From an uncultured Lachnospiraceae bacterium (lineage in GTDB: Bacteria; Bacillota; Clostridia; Lachnospirales; Lachnospiraceae), in the NCBI GenBank assembly GCA_934401915.1, contig CAKRSV010000003.1:62001-126000 (forward strand): a stretch of DNA of 64,000 nucleotides, in the 5' to 3' direction. The notes under the pieces are model-generated. The model had not been told where the DNA came from, did no database searches, and saw nothing but the letters and a program-made list of their open reading frames with translations. Shown piece after piece: positions 1-8,678 of the stretch. Position numbers and translations under genes: made by a program. Position 1 is the first letter of the stretch. Each line of letters begins with the position of its first letter.

Positions 1-38
1 CATTATCAGAAGGAAAATTAGGGAGGAAAGAGATTACC

Positions 39-1172
39 ATGGAGAACAAAAGGATCTATCTCGCATCACCCACCATGCACGGCGAGGAGCAGCAATTTAT
101 TCAGGAAGCGTTTGACACAAACTGGGTAGCACCGCTCGGTCCGAACGTGGACGCGTTTGAGAAGGAGATGGCGGCTTATACGGGCTGTGGCCATGCGGCT
201 GCGCTGAGCGCGGGAACCGCGGCGGTACACCTTTCACTGAAACTGCTGGATATCCAGCAGGGGGATGTGGTGTTCGTGTCCGACCTGACCTTTTCCGCAT
301 CCTGCAATCCGATCGTATATGAAAAGGCAACGCCCGTGTTCATCGACGCGGAGCCGGATACCTGGGATATGTCGCCGGCTGCCCTGAGAAGAGCGTTTGA
401 AAAATATCCGGCCCCCAAGGCGGTGATCTGTGTGCATCTGTACGGAACACCTGCCAAGCTGGACGAGATCATGGCAATCTGTGAGGAACATAAGGTTCCG
501 CTGATCGAGGATGCAGCGGAATCGCTGGGAAGCACCTACAAGGGCAAATTCACGGGAACCTTTGGAAAATACGGGATCTATTCGTTCAATGGAAATAAGA
601 TCATCACGACCTCCGGCGGCGGTATGCTGGTTTCGGCGGACGAGGAGGCGACAAAGCGGGCGACGTTCCTTGCGACACAGGCGAGAGACCCCGCAAGATA
701 TTATCAACATTCCCAGATCGGCTATAACTATCGCATGAGCAATATCACAGCCGGCATTGGACGGGGACAGCTCCTGCATATGGAGGAGCACAAGGCGGCC
801 AAGAAAGCGATTTACAGACAGTACACGGAAGCGTTTGCAGATATCCCGGAGATCACCATGAATCCTATGAATCCGGACGGGGACGCCAACAACTGGCTCT
901 CCTGTATGACGATCGCCAAAGAAAGTCCGGTGACGCCGGATATGGTGATGGACGCGCTTGCCGCGGAAAACATCGAGAGCAGACCGATCTGGAAGCCGAT
1001 GCACCTCCAGCCGGTGTTTGCAGGATATGATTTCCTGCCGCACCGGGAGGATGGAAGCAGCGTAGGAGAAGAGATCTTTGACAGAGGAATGTGCCTGCCG
1101 AGCGACATCAAGAACACGCCGCAGGATATGGAGCGGATCATCGGGATCGTGAGAGGATGCTTTACAAAGTAA
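39..1172 (+). CDS. DegT/DnrJ/EryC1 family sugar aminotransferase (PglE-like)
   Basis: A PLP-dependent aminotransferase expected to convert a nucleotide-linked keto sugar into an amino sugar in the cytoplasm, probably with glutamate as donor. The 377 residues match the family's usual length. The FNGNKII stretch places the Schiff-base lysine at Lys187, and the EDAAESLGS stretch before it supplies the usual cofactor-contacting acid. The ATG at 39 lies 12 nt after GGAGG, a rather long spacing. A PglC-like transferase follows 36 nt later, which recalls the PglE-PglC pair of the bacillosamine pathway. The matching 4,6-dehydratase and N-acetyltransferase are not in the window and may lie upstream. 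The exact sugar is inferred, the family assignment is firm. Confidence 0.93.
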   Translation: MENKRIYLASPTMHGEEQQFIQEAFDTNWVAPLGPNVDAFEKEMAAYTGCGHAAALSAGTAAVHLSLKLLDIQQGDVVFVSDLTFSASCNPIVYEKATPVFIDAEPDTWDMSPAALRRAFEKYPAPKAVICVHLYGTPAKLDEIMAICEEHKVPLIEDAAESLGSTYKGKFTGTFGKYGIYSFNGNKIITTSGGGMLVSADEEATKRATFLATQARDPARYYQHSQIGYNYRMSNITAGIGRGQLLHMEEHKAAKKAIYRQYTEAFADIPEITMNPMNPDGDANNWLSCMTIAKESPVTPDMVMDALAAENIESRPIWKPMHLQPVFAGYDFLPHREDGSSVGEEIFDRGMCLPSDIKNTPQDMERIIGIVRGCFTK

Positions 1173-1208
1173 GACGACACAAAGGCGGCTGCGGGAAAGA
1201 GGAGTTCG

Positions 1209-1850
1209 ATGTATAAAAATGGGATAAAAAGAGGTCTGGATCTTCTATTATCGTTTTGTGCGATCGTTGTGCTGAGCCCGGTGCTTCTGGTGCTCGCGGT
1301 TCTGGTGCGGGTAAAGCTGGGCAGCCCGGTCCTTTTCAGACAGGAAAGACCGGGAAAAAATGAGAAGATCTTCACATTGTGTAAATTCCGCACCATGACG
1401 GACGAGAGAGGGGCAGACGGCGAGCTTCTGCCGGACGCGGTGCGGCTTACAAAGTTTGGAAAATTTCTGCGCGCGACCAGCCTGGACGAGCTGCCGGAGC
1501 TTTTCAATATCCTGAAAGGCGATATGAGCCTAATCGGACCAAGACCGCTGCTGGTGTCCTACCTTCCGTACTATACGGAGAGGGAGAAGAAAAGACACAG
1601 CGTAAGACCGGGGCTGACAGGGCTTGCGCAGGTCAGCGGACGGAATTTCCTGGATTGGGATAAACGTCTGCAAAAGGACGTAGAATATGTAGAGAACCTA
1701 TCCTTCAAAATGGATGTGAAAGTGCTTTTACTGACAATAAAGACTGTGCTTGGACATTCGGAGGAAGTTGCGGAGGACACCAACGCGGTAGAGGGAAATT
1801 TTGCAGAGATCCGAAGGAAGAGACTGGAGGAGACAGGACATGCAGGATAA
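1209..1850 (+). CDS. PglC-like initiating sugar transferase (polyprenyl-phosphate phosphoglycosyltransferase)
   Basis: A small monotopic phosphoglycosyltransferase of 213 residues that should move a phospho-amino-sugar from its UDP carrier to undecaprenyl phosphate, starting a lipid-linked glycan. It has one N-terminal hydrophobic helix (about residues 10-32) followed by the catalytic domain with KFRTM, the Asp93-Glu94 dyad in SLDELPELFN, and the GPRPLL and SVRPGLTGLAQ motifs. This is the short PglC form, without the N-terminal membrane bundle of WcaJ-type enzymes (compare the gene at 37241). GAGGAG precedes the ATG. The stop overlaps the start of the ATP-grasp gene by 11 bp, so the two are probably translationally coupled. 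Confidence 0.95.
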   Translation: MYKNGIKRGLDLLLSFCAIVVLSPVLLVLAVLVRVKLGSPVLFRQERPGKNEKIFTLCKFRTMTDERGADGELLPDAVRLTKFGKFLRATSLDELPELFNILKGDMSLIGPRPLLVSYLPYYTEREKKRHSVRPGLTGLAQVSGRNFLDWDKRLQKDVEYVENLSFKMDVKVLLLTIKTVLGHSEEVAEDTNAVEGNFAEIRRKRLEETGHAG

Positions 1851-2835
1851 GGGAAACATCCTGATCTTGAGCGCGGGGACGCGCGACAAGGTGGTGCAGT
1901 ATTTTAGGAAAGAGATGGAAGGCATTGGAAAGGTCATTGCGACGGATTGCAGCAATCTTGCGCCGGCGGTCTATGACGCGGACGGCTTCTATCTGGTGCC
2001 GCGCATCACAGAGCCGGGGTATGTGGAGCGGATCCTGGAGATCTGCAAAAAGGAGCAGATCACGGGCGTGTTTTCGCTGATCGACCCGGAGCTGAGTCTT
2101 CTGGCAAAGGAGAGAGCACGTTTCCTGGAGATCGGAACGACGCCGATCGTCTCCGATTATGAGCTGGTGGAAACCTGTTTTGACAAATATAAGATGTTCC
2201 GGCTTCTTGAGAAGATGGGGATCCCGACAGGGAAATGCTATCAGGATATTGAATCTTTTCAGCAGGCAAGGCGGCAGGGCGAGATCGACTACCCGGTGTT
2301 CGTCAAGCCGGTCTGTGGAAGCGCCAGTATCCATATCAACAAGGTTGGAAGCGACAAGGAGCTGAATGTGCTGTTTGACCTGTACGACGACCTTATGATC
2401 CAGCAGTTTATGGACGGACAGGAGTACGGAGCTGACCTTTATGTCGATATGCTGTCCGGAAAGTGTACGGATCTTTTTGTGAAAAAGAAGATCAAGATGC
2501 GGGCAGGAGAGACGGACAAGTCGGTGTCCTTCAAGGATGAGCGGCTTTTTGAGCTTCTGAAAAATTTTGCAGAGCAGTGCGGCTTTCGCGGGATGATCGA
2601 TATCGATATCTTTGAGATAGACGGGACCTATTATCTGTCCGAGGTCAATCCCCGGTTTGGCGGGGGATATCCGCATGCCTATGCCTGCGGCGTAAATATG
2701 CCGAAGGCTGTGATCAATAATCTGATGGGCAGAGAGAATCCGGTTACGATCGGAGCGTATGCGGAGAATATCTGCATGATGAAATACAACGAGATCGCCA
2801 TCCGCGATATGAGCGGAACGCAGATCGTACCCTAG
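1840..2835 (+). CDS. ATP-grasp domain protein (carboxylate-amine ligase fold)
   Basis: A 331-residue ATP-grasp enzyme resembling the carbamoyl-phosphate-synthase large-subunit-like proteins often found in polysaccharide loci. The fold normally joins a carboxylate, activated as acyl phosphate, to an amine or thiol. Visible are an N-terminal ILILSAGTRDKV strand-loop, the central FVKPVCGSAS ATP-binding segment, and the C-terminal DIDIFEIDG and SEVNPRFGGGYPHAY segment that carries metal- and substrate-binding residues in this family. I prefer the ATG at 1840 over the in-frame TTG at 1801, because GGAGGAG sits 7-8 nt before it. Its substrate is unknown. Linking an amino acid or other carboxylate to an amino sugar is possible, but that is inference from context. 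Confidence 0.85.
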   Translation: MQDKGNILILSAGTRDKVVQYFRKEMEGIGKVIATDCSNLAPAVYDADGFYLVPRITEPGYVERILEICKKEQITGVFSLIDPELSLLAKERARFLEIGTTPIVSDYELVETCFDKYKMFRLLEKMGIPTGKCYQDIESFQQARRQGEIDYPVFVKPVCGSASIHINKVGSDKELNVLFDLYDDLMIQQFMDGQEYGADLYVDMLSGKCTDLFVKKKIKMRAGETDKSVSFKDERLFELLKNFAEQCGFRGMIDIDIFEIDGTYYLSEVNPRFGGGYPHAYACGVNMPKAVINNLMGRENPVTIGAYAENICMMKYNEIAIRDMSGTQIVP

Positions 2836-2858
2836 GAGGATCCGGGGTGGAGGAAAGC

Positions 2859-3938
2859 ATGAAGAGAGTGTTGGTTCTTACCAATTCGTCCGGAGGTCTG
2901 TACGACTTTCGAAACGAGTTTATACAGGCGCTGACGGCGGAATACGAGGTGTATATCAGTATGCCGGACGACGTCAAAAAGAAGGAGCTGGAGGCGGAAG
3001 GCTGCCGGATCATCACAACGCCGATCAACCGGCGCGGGATCAATCCGGTTGAGGATCTGAAGCTGTACCGCACTTACGGCAGGCTGATGAAGGAGATCAG
3101 ACCGGGTCTCGTTGTCACCTACACGATCAAGCCGAATATCTACGGAGGCTTTGCAGCGGGCAGAAAAAAGATTCCGTACTTTGCGACCATTACGGGACTG
3201 GGCGGTGCGTTCGACCGGACCGGGCTGTTCCTGAAGCTGATCGTTGCGATGTACCGCGCGGGGCTGCGCAAGGCTTCCTGCGTCTTTTTCCAGAATGAGG
3301 AAAACAGGGGAATCTTTGAGAGATTTGGGATCCGCGGAAGAAAAGAGAGAATGGTTCCGGGCTCCGGAGTCAATCTGGAACGGCACCGGTTTGAACCGTT
3401 TCCGGATACCGAAGAGACACATTTCCTGTTTGTCGGCCGTGTGATGAAGGAGCGGGGCATCCTGGAGTTTGTGGAGGCTGCCAAAAGACTGCACAGCGAG
3501 ACGGTTCATTTCGATATCCTCGGATATTGCGATGAGGACTATCAGGAAATGCTGGATGGACTGGAAAAGGAGGGCGTGATCCATCAGCTTGGATTCCACA
3601 CGGAGGTACACCCATATCTGGCGGCTGCGAGCGCTGTTGTCATTGCATCCTTCCATGAAGGAATGTCGAACGCGCTGATCGAGGCGGCGGCGACAGGGCG
3701 TCCGGTGATCGCCTCCAACATCAGCGGGTGCAGGGAAGCGTTCGAAGACGGAGTGACCGGTTTTGGCTTTACTCCTGGCAACGCGGGAGAACTTGTGGAC
3801 GCGATGGAGAAGTTTCTTGCACTTTCCCCGGAGAGTCGTGCTATAATGGGACAGAAAGCACGCGAGAAGATGGAGAAGGAATTTGACAGACATCTGGTCA
3901 CGGGCGAATATATGGATGAAGTACATAAGATAATATAA
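2859..3938 (+). CDS. Glycosyltransferase family 4 (PglA-like)
   Basis: A retaining GT-B glycosyltransferase of 359 residues, probably adding a HexNAc or similar sugar to the lipid-linked acceptor on the cytoplasmic face. The N-terminal TNSSGGLYDFRNEF, the INPVEDLKL and the VVTYTIKPNIYGGFAA stretches follow the arrangement of the PglA family. The C-terminal nucleotide-sugar domain has GRVMKERGILEF and the SFHEGMSNALIEAAATG acidic motif (E-x7-E). The ATG at 2859 follows GGAGG by 5 nt. A GTG at 2847, itself behind AGGAGGA, would add four residues and cannot be excluded. Following PglE-, PglC- and ATP-grasp-like genes suggests it adds the second sugar. Confidence 0.92.
   Translation: MKRVLVLTNSSGGLYDFRNEFIQALTAEYEVYISMPDDVKKKELEAEGCRIITTPINRRGINPVEDLKLYRTYGRLMKEIRPGLVVTYTIKPNIYGGFAAGRKKIPYFATITGLGGAFDRTGLFLKLIVAMYRAGLRKASCVFFQNEENRGIFERFGIRGRKERMVPGSGVNLERHRFEPFPDTEETHFLFVGRVMKERGILEFVEAAKRLHSETVHFDILGYCDEDYQEMLDGLEKEGVIHQLGFHTEVHPYLAAASAVVIASFHEGMSNALIEAAATGRPVIASNISGCREAFEDGVTGFGFTPGNAGELVDAMEKFLALSPESRAIMGQKAREKMEKEFDRHLVTGEYMDEVHKII
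3817..3847 (+). promoter_or_regulatory. Possible internal sigma-A promoter with extended -10
   Basis: Inside the 3' end of the PglA-like gene there is a perfect TATAAT at 3842-3847 preceded by TG at 3839-3840, which forms an extended -10 element. A TTGCAC sits 19 bp further upstream at 3817. The spacing is longer than ideal, but extended -10 promoters tolerate this. It would start a transcript about 110 nt before the dehydrogenase gene. It is coding sequence, so chance is a real alternative. Confidence 0.35.
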
Positions 3939-3963
3939 GAGTTTTACGATTGTCTGAATAATT

Positions 3964-5307
3964 ATGGAAAAGGAAAGGATGGAAGGAAACGTGGGTTTAT
4001 ATGAGAAGATTTTAAGCGGAGAAGAGAAATTATCGCTGGTAGGTCTGGGCTATGTAGGTATGCCGATCGCAGTGGCATTTGCCAGAAAGATCAAGGTGGT
4101 AGGCTTTGACCTGAACGAGAAGAAGATCGAGCTTTACAAGAACGGTATCGACCCGACCAACGAGGTGGGCAACGATGTCATCCGGGATACCAAGGTGGAA
4201 TTTACGGCAGACGCCTCGAAACTGAGAGAGGCAAAGTTCCATATCGTAGCGGTTCCGACGCCGGTCAATGACGACCATACGCCGGATCTGACCCCGGTAG
4301 AGGGAGCAAGCCGTATCCTGGGACAGAACCTCACGAAGGGATCCGTTGTCGTGTTCGAGTCCACAGTGTATCCGGGCGTTACGGAGGACATCTGCGTGCC
4401 GATCCTTGAGAAAGAATCCGGACTCAAGTGCGGCGTGGATTTCAAGATCGGCTATTCTCCGGAGAGAATCAACCCCGGCGACAAGGTACATAGACTGGAA
4501 ACGATCACCAAGATTGTGTCCGGTATGGATGAAGAGACGCTGGACACGGTGGCAAAGGTCTATGAGCTGGTCGTAGACGCCGGTGTGTACCGCGCGGAGT
4601 CCATCAAGGTTGCAGAGGCTGCGAAGGTTATTGAGAACAGCCAGAGAGATATCAACATTGCCTTTATGAACGAGCTTTCCATGATCTTCCACCGGATGGG
4701 GATCGACACCAAATCCGTGCTGGAGGCGGCAGGAACCAAGTGGAACTTCCTGAAATTCATGCCGGGTCTGGTAGGCGGCCACTGTATCGGTGTGGATCCG
4801 TATTATCTGACCTACAAGGCAGAGCAGCTCGGCTATCATTCCCAGATCATCCTGTCTGGACGACGGATCAACGACGATATGGGAAAATATGTTGCGGAGA
4901 GCCTTGTGAAGGATCTGATCAAGGCGGATATCCCGGTGAAGAATGCAAAGATCGCGATCCTGGGCTTCACCTTCAAGGAGAACTGCCCGGATACCAGAAA
5001 TACGAAGGTGATCGATATTTACAGAGAGCTGGGAGAATACGGCATTGAGCCGATGGTGGTCGATCCGGCGGCAGATGCGGATGAGGCAAAGAGACTGTAC
5101 GGGATCACGTTTGACCGCATGGAGGACATCAAGGATGTTGATGCGGTGATCATAGCCGTTGCGCACGATCAGTTCCTTTCTCTCAGCAAGGACGACATCA
5201 GCGCGTTCTATAACCCGAAACACAGCCAGAAGGTTCTTCTTGATATCAAGGGACTTCTGGACAGAAAAGAATATCAGACAGAGGATTATCTGTATTGGAG
5301 ACTGTAA
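3964..5307 (+). CDS. tviB: Nucleotide sugar dehydrogenase, TviB/WbpO type (UDP-HexNAc 6-dehydrogenase)
   Basis: An NAD-dependent four-electron oxidase converting a UDP-N-acetylhexosamine to its uronic acid in the cytoplasm. The 447 residues show the Rossmann motif GLGYVGMP, the YSPERINPGD segment, EAAKVIENSQRD, the active-site GGHCIGVDPYY with Cys274, and a C-terminal GFTFKENCPDTRNTK domain. These segments match TviB of the Vi antigen pathway more closely than UDP-glucose dehydrogenases. The start is uncertain: 3964 ATG has no good ribosome site, while GTG at 3991 (giving GLYEKIL...) has GGAAGG 4 nt upstream. With the epimerase at 6682 it forms a likely UDP-GlcNAcA/GalNAcA route, whose carboxylate the downstream AsnB-type enzymes could amidate. 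Confidence 0.93.
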   Translation: MEKERMEGNVGLYEKILSGEEKLSLVGLGYVGMPIAVAFARKIKVVGFDLNEKKIELYKNGIDPTNEVGNDVIRDTKVEFTADASKLREAKFHIVAVPTPVNDDHTPDLTPVEGASRILGQNLTKGSVVVFESTVYPGVTEDICVPILEKESGLKCGVDFKIGYSPERINPGDKVHRLETITKIVSGMDEETLDTVAKVYELVVDAGVYRAESIKVAEAAKVIENSQRDINIAFMNELSMIFHRMGIDTKSVLEAAGTKWNFLKFMPGLVGGHCIGVDPYYLTYKAEQLGYHSQIILSGRRINDDMGKYVAESLVKDLIKADIPVKNAKIAILGFTFKENCPDTRNTKVIDIYRELGEYGIEPMVVDPAADADEAKRLYGITFDRMEDIKDVDAVIIAVAHDQFLSLSKDDISAFYNPKHSQKVLLDIKGLLDRKEYQTEDYLYWRL

Positions 5308-5309
5308 GT

Positions 5310-6680
5310 GTGACCAAAAAGCGTTCCCTATATCTGTTAGCCGGACTGCTTTCTTTCTTTCTGGGAATGTTCCTGCGCTTTGGCGTGGGCGTATACAATG
5401 ACTCAGAACAGTATATTTCGATGCACATACACAGAGAGCCGCTCTATCCGTTGTTTCTGGCGTTTTTCAGGCTGTTTGCGAAGGATGGAGCGCTGGCGGC
5501 GGCCGCCGTCGTGCAGAATGTGCTGACGGCATACAGCATCTATGCGCTGTCCGAGTATCTCCGGAAAAAGTTCGGACTGCCCGTCTGGAAGGAACTGGTC
5601 ATTGTGGCGGTGCAGCTTGCCCCGCATCTGATGACGAAATATGTGTCGGCGCTTGGCATTTTTCTGGAAAACTCCGTGATGAGTGAGGCGCTCTGTATTC
5701 CGCTTTTTGAACTGTATCTGCTGTTCCTTCTGCGGATGATCTACGAGGACAGCCGCAGCGCCGGGATGGTCAGTCTGCTGCTCTCATTGCTGCTTTCGCT
5801 GACGAGAAGCCAGATGATGGTGACTGTTCTGATGTGGCTGATCGTGCAGGTGGTCCGGTCGGTCTTACAGAAGCGTTTCCGGAGAATCCTCTGGTCGGCA
5901 GTGGCGGTGGTCCTGCTGTTCGGCGCACGGAGCCTTACGACGCATATTTACAATTACGGCGTCACGGGGTATTTTATGGGAAATACTTACGGGAAGGTGA
6001 ATACGCTCACCAATGTTATTTACGCCTGTGATCCGGAGGATGGGCAGGTGTTTGCAGAGGGAAGCCTGGAGAGGCAGTTTTTTGACGCCTTCTATGAACA
6101 GGCAGACCAGATCGGGGCAAATTACAGGTACGGGGGCGATTCCTTCGCAGAGCGGGCAGAACATCTGGAAAACTGCCACGACGCCCTGAAATTTGAGATC
6201 CTGGAGGCGAATCTTTCCGCGTACTATTTTGGTCTGGGAAAGGTCGATTATTATCAGCAGAGCAGCATGTCGGATGCGATGGCGGGAACTATGCTGAAGG
6301 CGCTTCTTCCTGTGTGCTTCGGACAGTGGCTTTACGATTATATCCTGCTTTGCACCTACGGCTTTGTGAGGAGCATTGCGGTGGTGCATCCGGTCATCAA
6401 CTGGCTGGCGCTGGTGTTGTATGCGGCAGCAGTCCTTTTGACGGTCTGGGGCTACAGGCAGAAAAGAGCGCGGGATGCGGCGATCCTGATGAGCGTGGCG
6501 CTTTTGTTCATTGTGGGCAACGTCTGCGCGGCGTCCCTGACGATCATGTGCCTGTCGCGCTATATGATCTATGGGTTTGCGCCCTTTTATATCGCGCTTT
6601 TCCTTCTCGGGACAGCGTTTGCAAAAGAGTGGAGATCCCGTCTGCACAATAAGAAAAGGGAAATGGAGAACAGAGAGTAA
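5310..6680 (+). CDS. Polytopic membrane protein, GT-C-like glycosyltransferase candidate
   Basis: An integral membrane protein of about 456 residues with roughly ten hydrophobic helices and a large loop (about residues 225-320). After the first helix comes YNDSEQY with Asp31, the position where GT-C enzymes that use polyprenyl-phosphate sugars carry a catalytic acid. The protein would then add a sugar on the outer face of the membrane. I favour GTG at 5310, placed just after the previous stop and 9 nt behind GGAG, over TTG at 5295. The protein at 57492 has a similar layout. No named family is certain from sequence alone, and an O-antigen ligase- or polymerase-like role is the main alternative. 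Confidence 0.7.
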   Translation: MTKKRSLYLLAGLLSFFLGMFLRFGVGVYNDSEQYISMHIHREPLYPLFLAFFRLFAKDGALAAAAVVQNVLTAYSIYALSEYLRKKFGLPVWKELVIVAVQLAPHLMTKYVSALGIFLENSVMSEALCIPLFELYLLFLLRMIYEDSRSAGMVSLLLSLLLSLTRSQMMVTVLMWLIVQVVRSVLQKRFRRILWSAVAVVLLFGARSLTTHIYNYGVTGYFMGNTYGKVNTLTNVIYACDPEDGQVFAEGSLERQFFDAFYEQADQIGANYRYGGDSFAERAEHLENCHDALKFEILEANLSAYYFGLGKVDYYQQSSMSDAMAGTMLKALLPVCFGQWLYDYILLCTYGFVRSIAVVHPVINWLALVLYAAAVLLTVWGYRQKRARDAAILMSVALLFIVGNVCAASLTIMCLSRYMIYGFAPFYIALFLLGTAFAKEWRSRLHNKKREMENRE

Positions 6681-6681
6681 G

Positions 6682-7659
6682 ATGAGCTATCAAGATGTGA
6701 AATTTGACAAAGAAAGCGTATTTCTGGTAGGCGGAGGAGCCGGCTTTATCGGATCCAATATCTGCGAGGCGCTGATCAATATGGGCTATACCGTACGATG
6801 CCTGGACAATCTGTCTACGGGAAAATACGAAAATATTGAACAGCTTGTAGAGCATCCGAATTTTACGTTTATCAAGGGCGATATCCGGGAGCTGGAAACC
6901 TGCATGGAAGCGACCAAGGGGGTCGATTACGTGCTGAACCAGGCGGCGTGGGGAAGCGTGCCGAGGAGTATTGAGATGCCGCTTCTGTACGAGGAGATCA
7001 ATATCCGGGGAACCCTGAATATGATGGAGGCGTCCCGTGTGAACGGGGTAAAGAAATTCGTCTATGCTTCCAGCTCTTCCGTGTATGGAAACACCGCGAC
7101 GCTTCCGAAAAAGGAAGGACAGGAGGGAGCCGTGATCTCTCCGTATGCGCTGACCAAAAAGGTGGATGAGGAGTACGGCAGACTGTACAAGGAGCTTTAC
7201 GGTCTGGATACTTACGGACTGCGTTACTTTAATGTGTTCGGGCGCAGACAGGATCCGAACGGCATGTATGCCGCCGTGATCCCCAAGTTTATCAAGCAGC
7301 TTCTCCACGGAGAAGTGCCGACGATCAACGGGGACGGCAGACAGTCCAGAGATTTTACCTATATCGACAACGTGATCGAAGGAAACCTCAGAGCCTGCCA
7401 TGCCTCCAGTGAGGCAGCCGGACAGGCGTTCAACATCGGCGCGGGCGGAAGACTGTACCTGATCGATATCTATTACGATCTCTGCAAGGCGCTCGGCAAG
7501 GATGTGGAGCCGAACTTTGGGCCGGAGCGCAAGGGCGATGTGCGGGATTCCAACGCGGATATCAGCAAGGCGCGGGAGCTTCTCGGATACGATCCGGAGT
7601 ATGATTTTGCCAGAGGGATCGCGCTGGCGATCGACTGGTACAAGGAATATCTTGCCTGA
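6682..7659 (+). CDS. NAD-dependent epimerase, WbpP/TviC type (UDP-HexNAc 4-epimerase)
   Basis: An extended short-chain dehydrogenase of 325 residues that should interconvert UDP-GlcNAc and UDP-GalNAc, or the corresponding uronic acids. Seen are the NAD-binding GGGAGFIGSN, the ASSSSVYG serine motif, catalytic Tyr155 and Lys159 in SPYALTKK, and the LRYFNVFGRRQDPNG stretch characteristic of the WbpP/TviC subgroup. The ATG at 6682 follows GAGAG by a few bases and begins MSYQDVKF. A longer in-frame reading from 6571 would run through the preceding gene and is rejected. It is most naturally the partner of the dehydrogenase at 3964, giving UDP-GalNAcA. Confidence 0.93.
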   Translation: MSYQDVKFDKESVFLVGGGAGFIGSNICEALINMGYTVRCLDNLSTGKYENIEQLVEHPNFTFIKGDIRELETCMEATKGVDYVLNQAAWGSVPRSIEMPLLYEEINIRGTLNMMEASRVNGVKKFVYASSSSVYGNTATLPKKEGQEGAVISPYALTKKVDEEYGRLYKELYGLDTYGLRYFNVFGRRQDPNGMYAAVIPKFIKQLLHGEVPTINGDGRQSRDFTYIDNVIEGNLRACHASSEAAGQAFNIGAGGRLYLIDIYYDLCKALGKDVEPNFGPERKGDVRDSNADISKARELLGYDPEYDFARGIALAIDWYKEYLA

Positions 7660-7706
7660 CACAGAGCGGGAGACGCTGACGAAAACGGACATAGGTATGA
7701 GAGAGC

Positions 7707-8624
7707 ATGGAATGGAAATTGTTTAATTATCGCATACAGATTGCGAAGGAGCATCCGATCACCAATACGATGCCCAAAATATATAATGCCGAGGGGCAGC
7801 TGCTGGAAACCTATTTTATCAAAAACAGGCACAGTCAGCATGCCCCTTTTGGGCATGAAGGGAAGTATTTTTTCTGGGACAGATATAACTATGGCCTGGA
7901 CACGCATTTTTACGGTCCGGAGGCGATGCCACATACGTTTGGCAATCCAGTGGTGAAGTATGGGATGCTGACCGAGTCGAGAGTGATCGTTCCCAAAGAC
8001 TATGAGGTGTTTCACAGGCACAGAGGGCTGGAGAAGGAGTTCCGCTATATCTTCACCTACGATGAGAAGATCCTGAATGAGGTAGAGAATGCCAGATTTT
8101 ATCCGGTGGCGGCAGGGATCTGGAACCAGAAGATGAAGGAGGATCTTTGGCAGCATAAGGACAGGGATCTTTCGATCCTTTCCTCCGATAAGGTGATGTG
8201 CGAACTGCACCGGTTCCGGCTGGAGCTGGCGAGAAGGTGCAAGAGAGAGCAGCTTGCGGACACCTACGGAAAATTTGACGGCGGCGCTTACGTGCAGAGC
8301 GTGGACGAAACGCTCGACCGCTATCGGTTTGCCTTTATCATTGAGAACGATATTTCCGATTACTATTTTTCAGAGCGGCTGACAAGCTGCCTGGCGGCGC
8401 AGACGGTTCCGGTCTATCTGGGCGCGAGAAAGATCTCGGAGTTTTTTAACACGGAAGGGATGATCCTTCTCGAAAAACCGGATCGGGATCTGGCGGCAGG
8501 GCTGGTGAAGGAGTGCACGCAGAAGCGCTATGAAGAGATGCTTCCGGCTATCCTGGAAAATTATCAGCGGGCGCAGGAATACAGGAATATGCAGGACTAT
8601 CTGTATGAGCATTACCTGCGGTGA
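7707..8624 (+). CDS. Glycosyltransferase family 10 (alpha-1,3-fucosyltransferase) C-terminal-domain protein
   Basis: A protein of 305 residues whose C-terminal half carries the GT10 signature: FAFIIENDISDYYFSERL at about residues 211-228, followed by CLAAQTVPVYLGARKI and FFN. GT10 enzymes transfer fucose, or sometimes another deoxy sugar, from GDP-sugar to a GlcNAc-containing acceptor, with inversion. The N-terminal half (NTMPKIYNAEG, FFWDRYNYGLDTHF) would bind the acceptor. The ATG at 7707 follows GAGAG by 2-3 nt, so the ribosome site is weak. No GDP-fucose synthesis gene lies in the window, so the donor must be made elsewhere, or the enzyme uses a different sugar. Confidence 0.8.
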   Translation: MEWKLFNYRIQIAKEHPITNTMPKIYNAEGQLLETYFIKNRHSQHAPFGHEGKYFFWDRYNYGLDTHFYGPEAMPHTFGNPVVKYGMLTESRVIVPKDYEVFHRHRGLEKEFRYIFTYDEKILNEVENARFYPVAAGIWNQKMKEDLWQHKDRDLSILSSDKVMCELHRFRLELARRCKREQLADTYGKFDGGAYVQSVDETLDRYRFAFIIENDISDYYFSERLTSCLAAQTVPVYLGARKISEFFNTEGMILLEKPDRDLAAGLVKECTQKRYEEMLPAILENYQRAQEYRNMQDYLYEHYLR

Positions 8625-8678
8625 GAGAAAGCTGCGGCATAACCCCGGAGCGGGGAGAATCAGACAAAGGAGACGGCT

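Noticed and set aside
4030..5223. A 397-codon open frame on the - strand
   Set aside because: It lies fully opposite the well-supported TviB-type dehydrogenase, and its product has no recognisable motifs. It arises from the codon bias of the real gene. The same applies to long - strand frames at 234-1043, 1705-2676, 2832-3926, 6544-7692, 24668-25735 and others.
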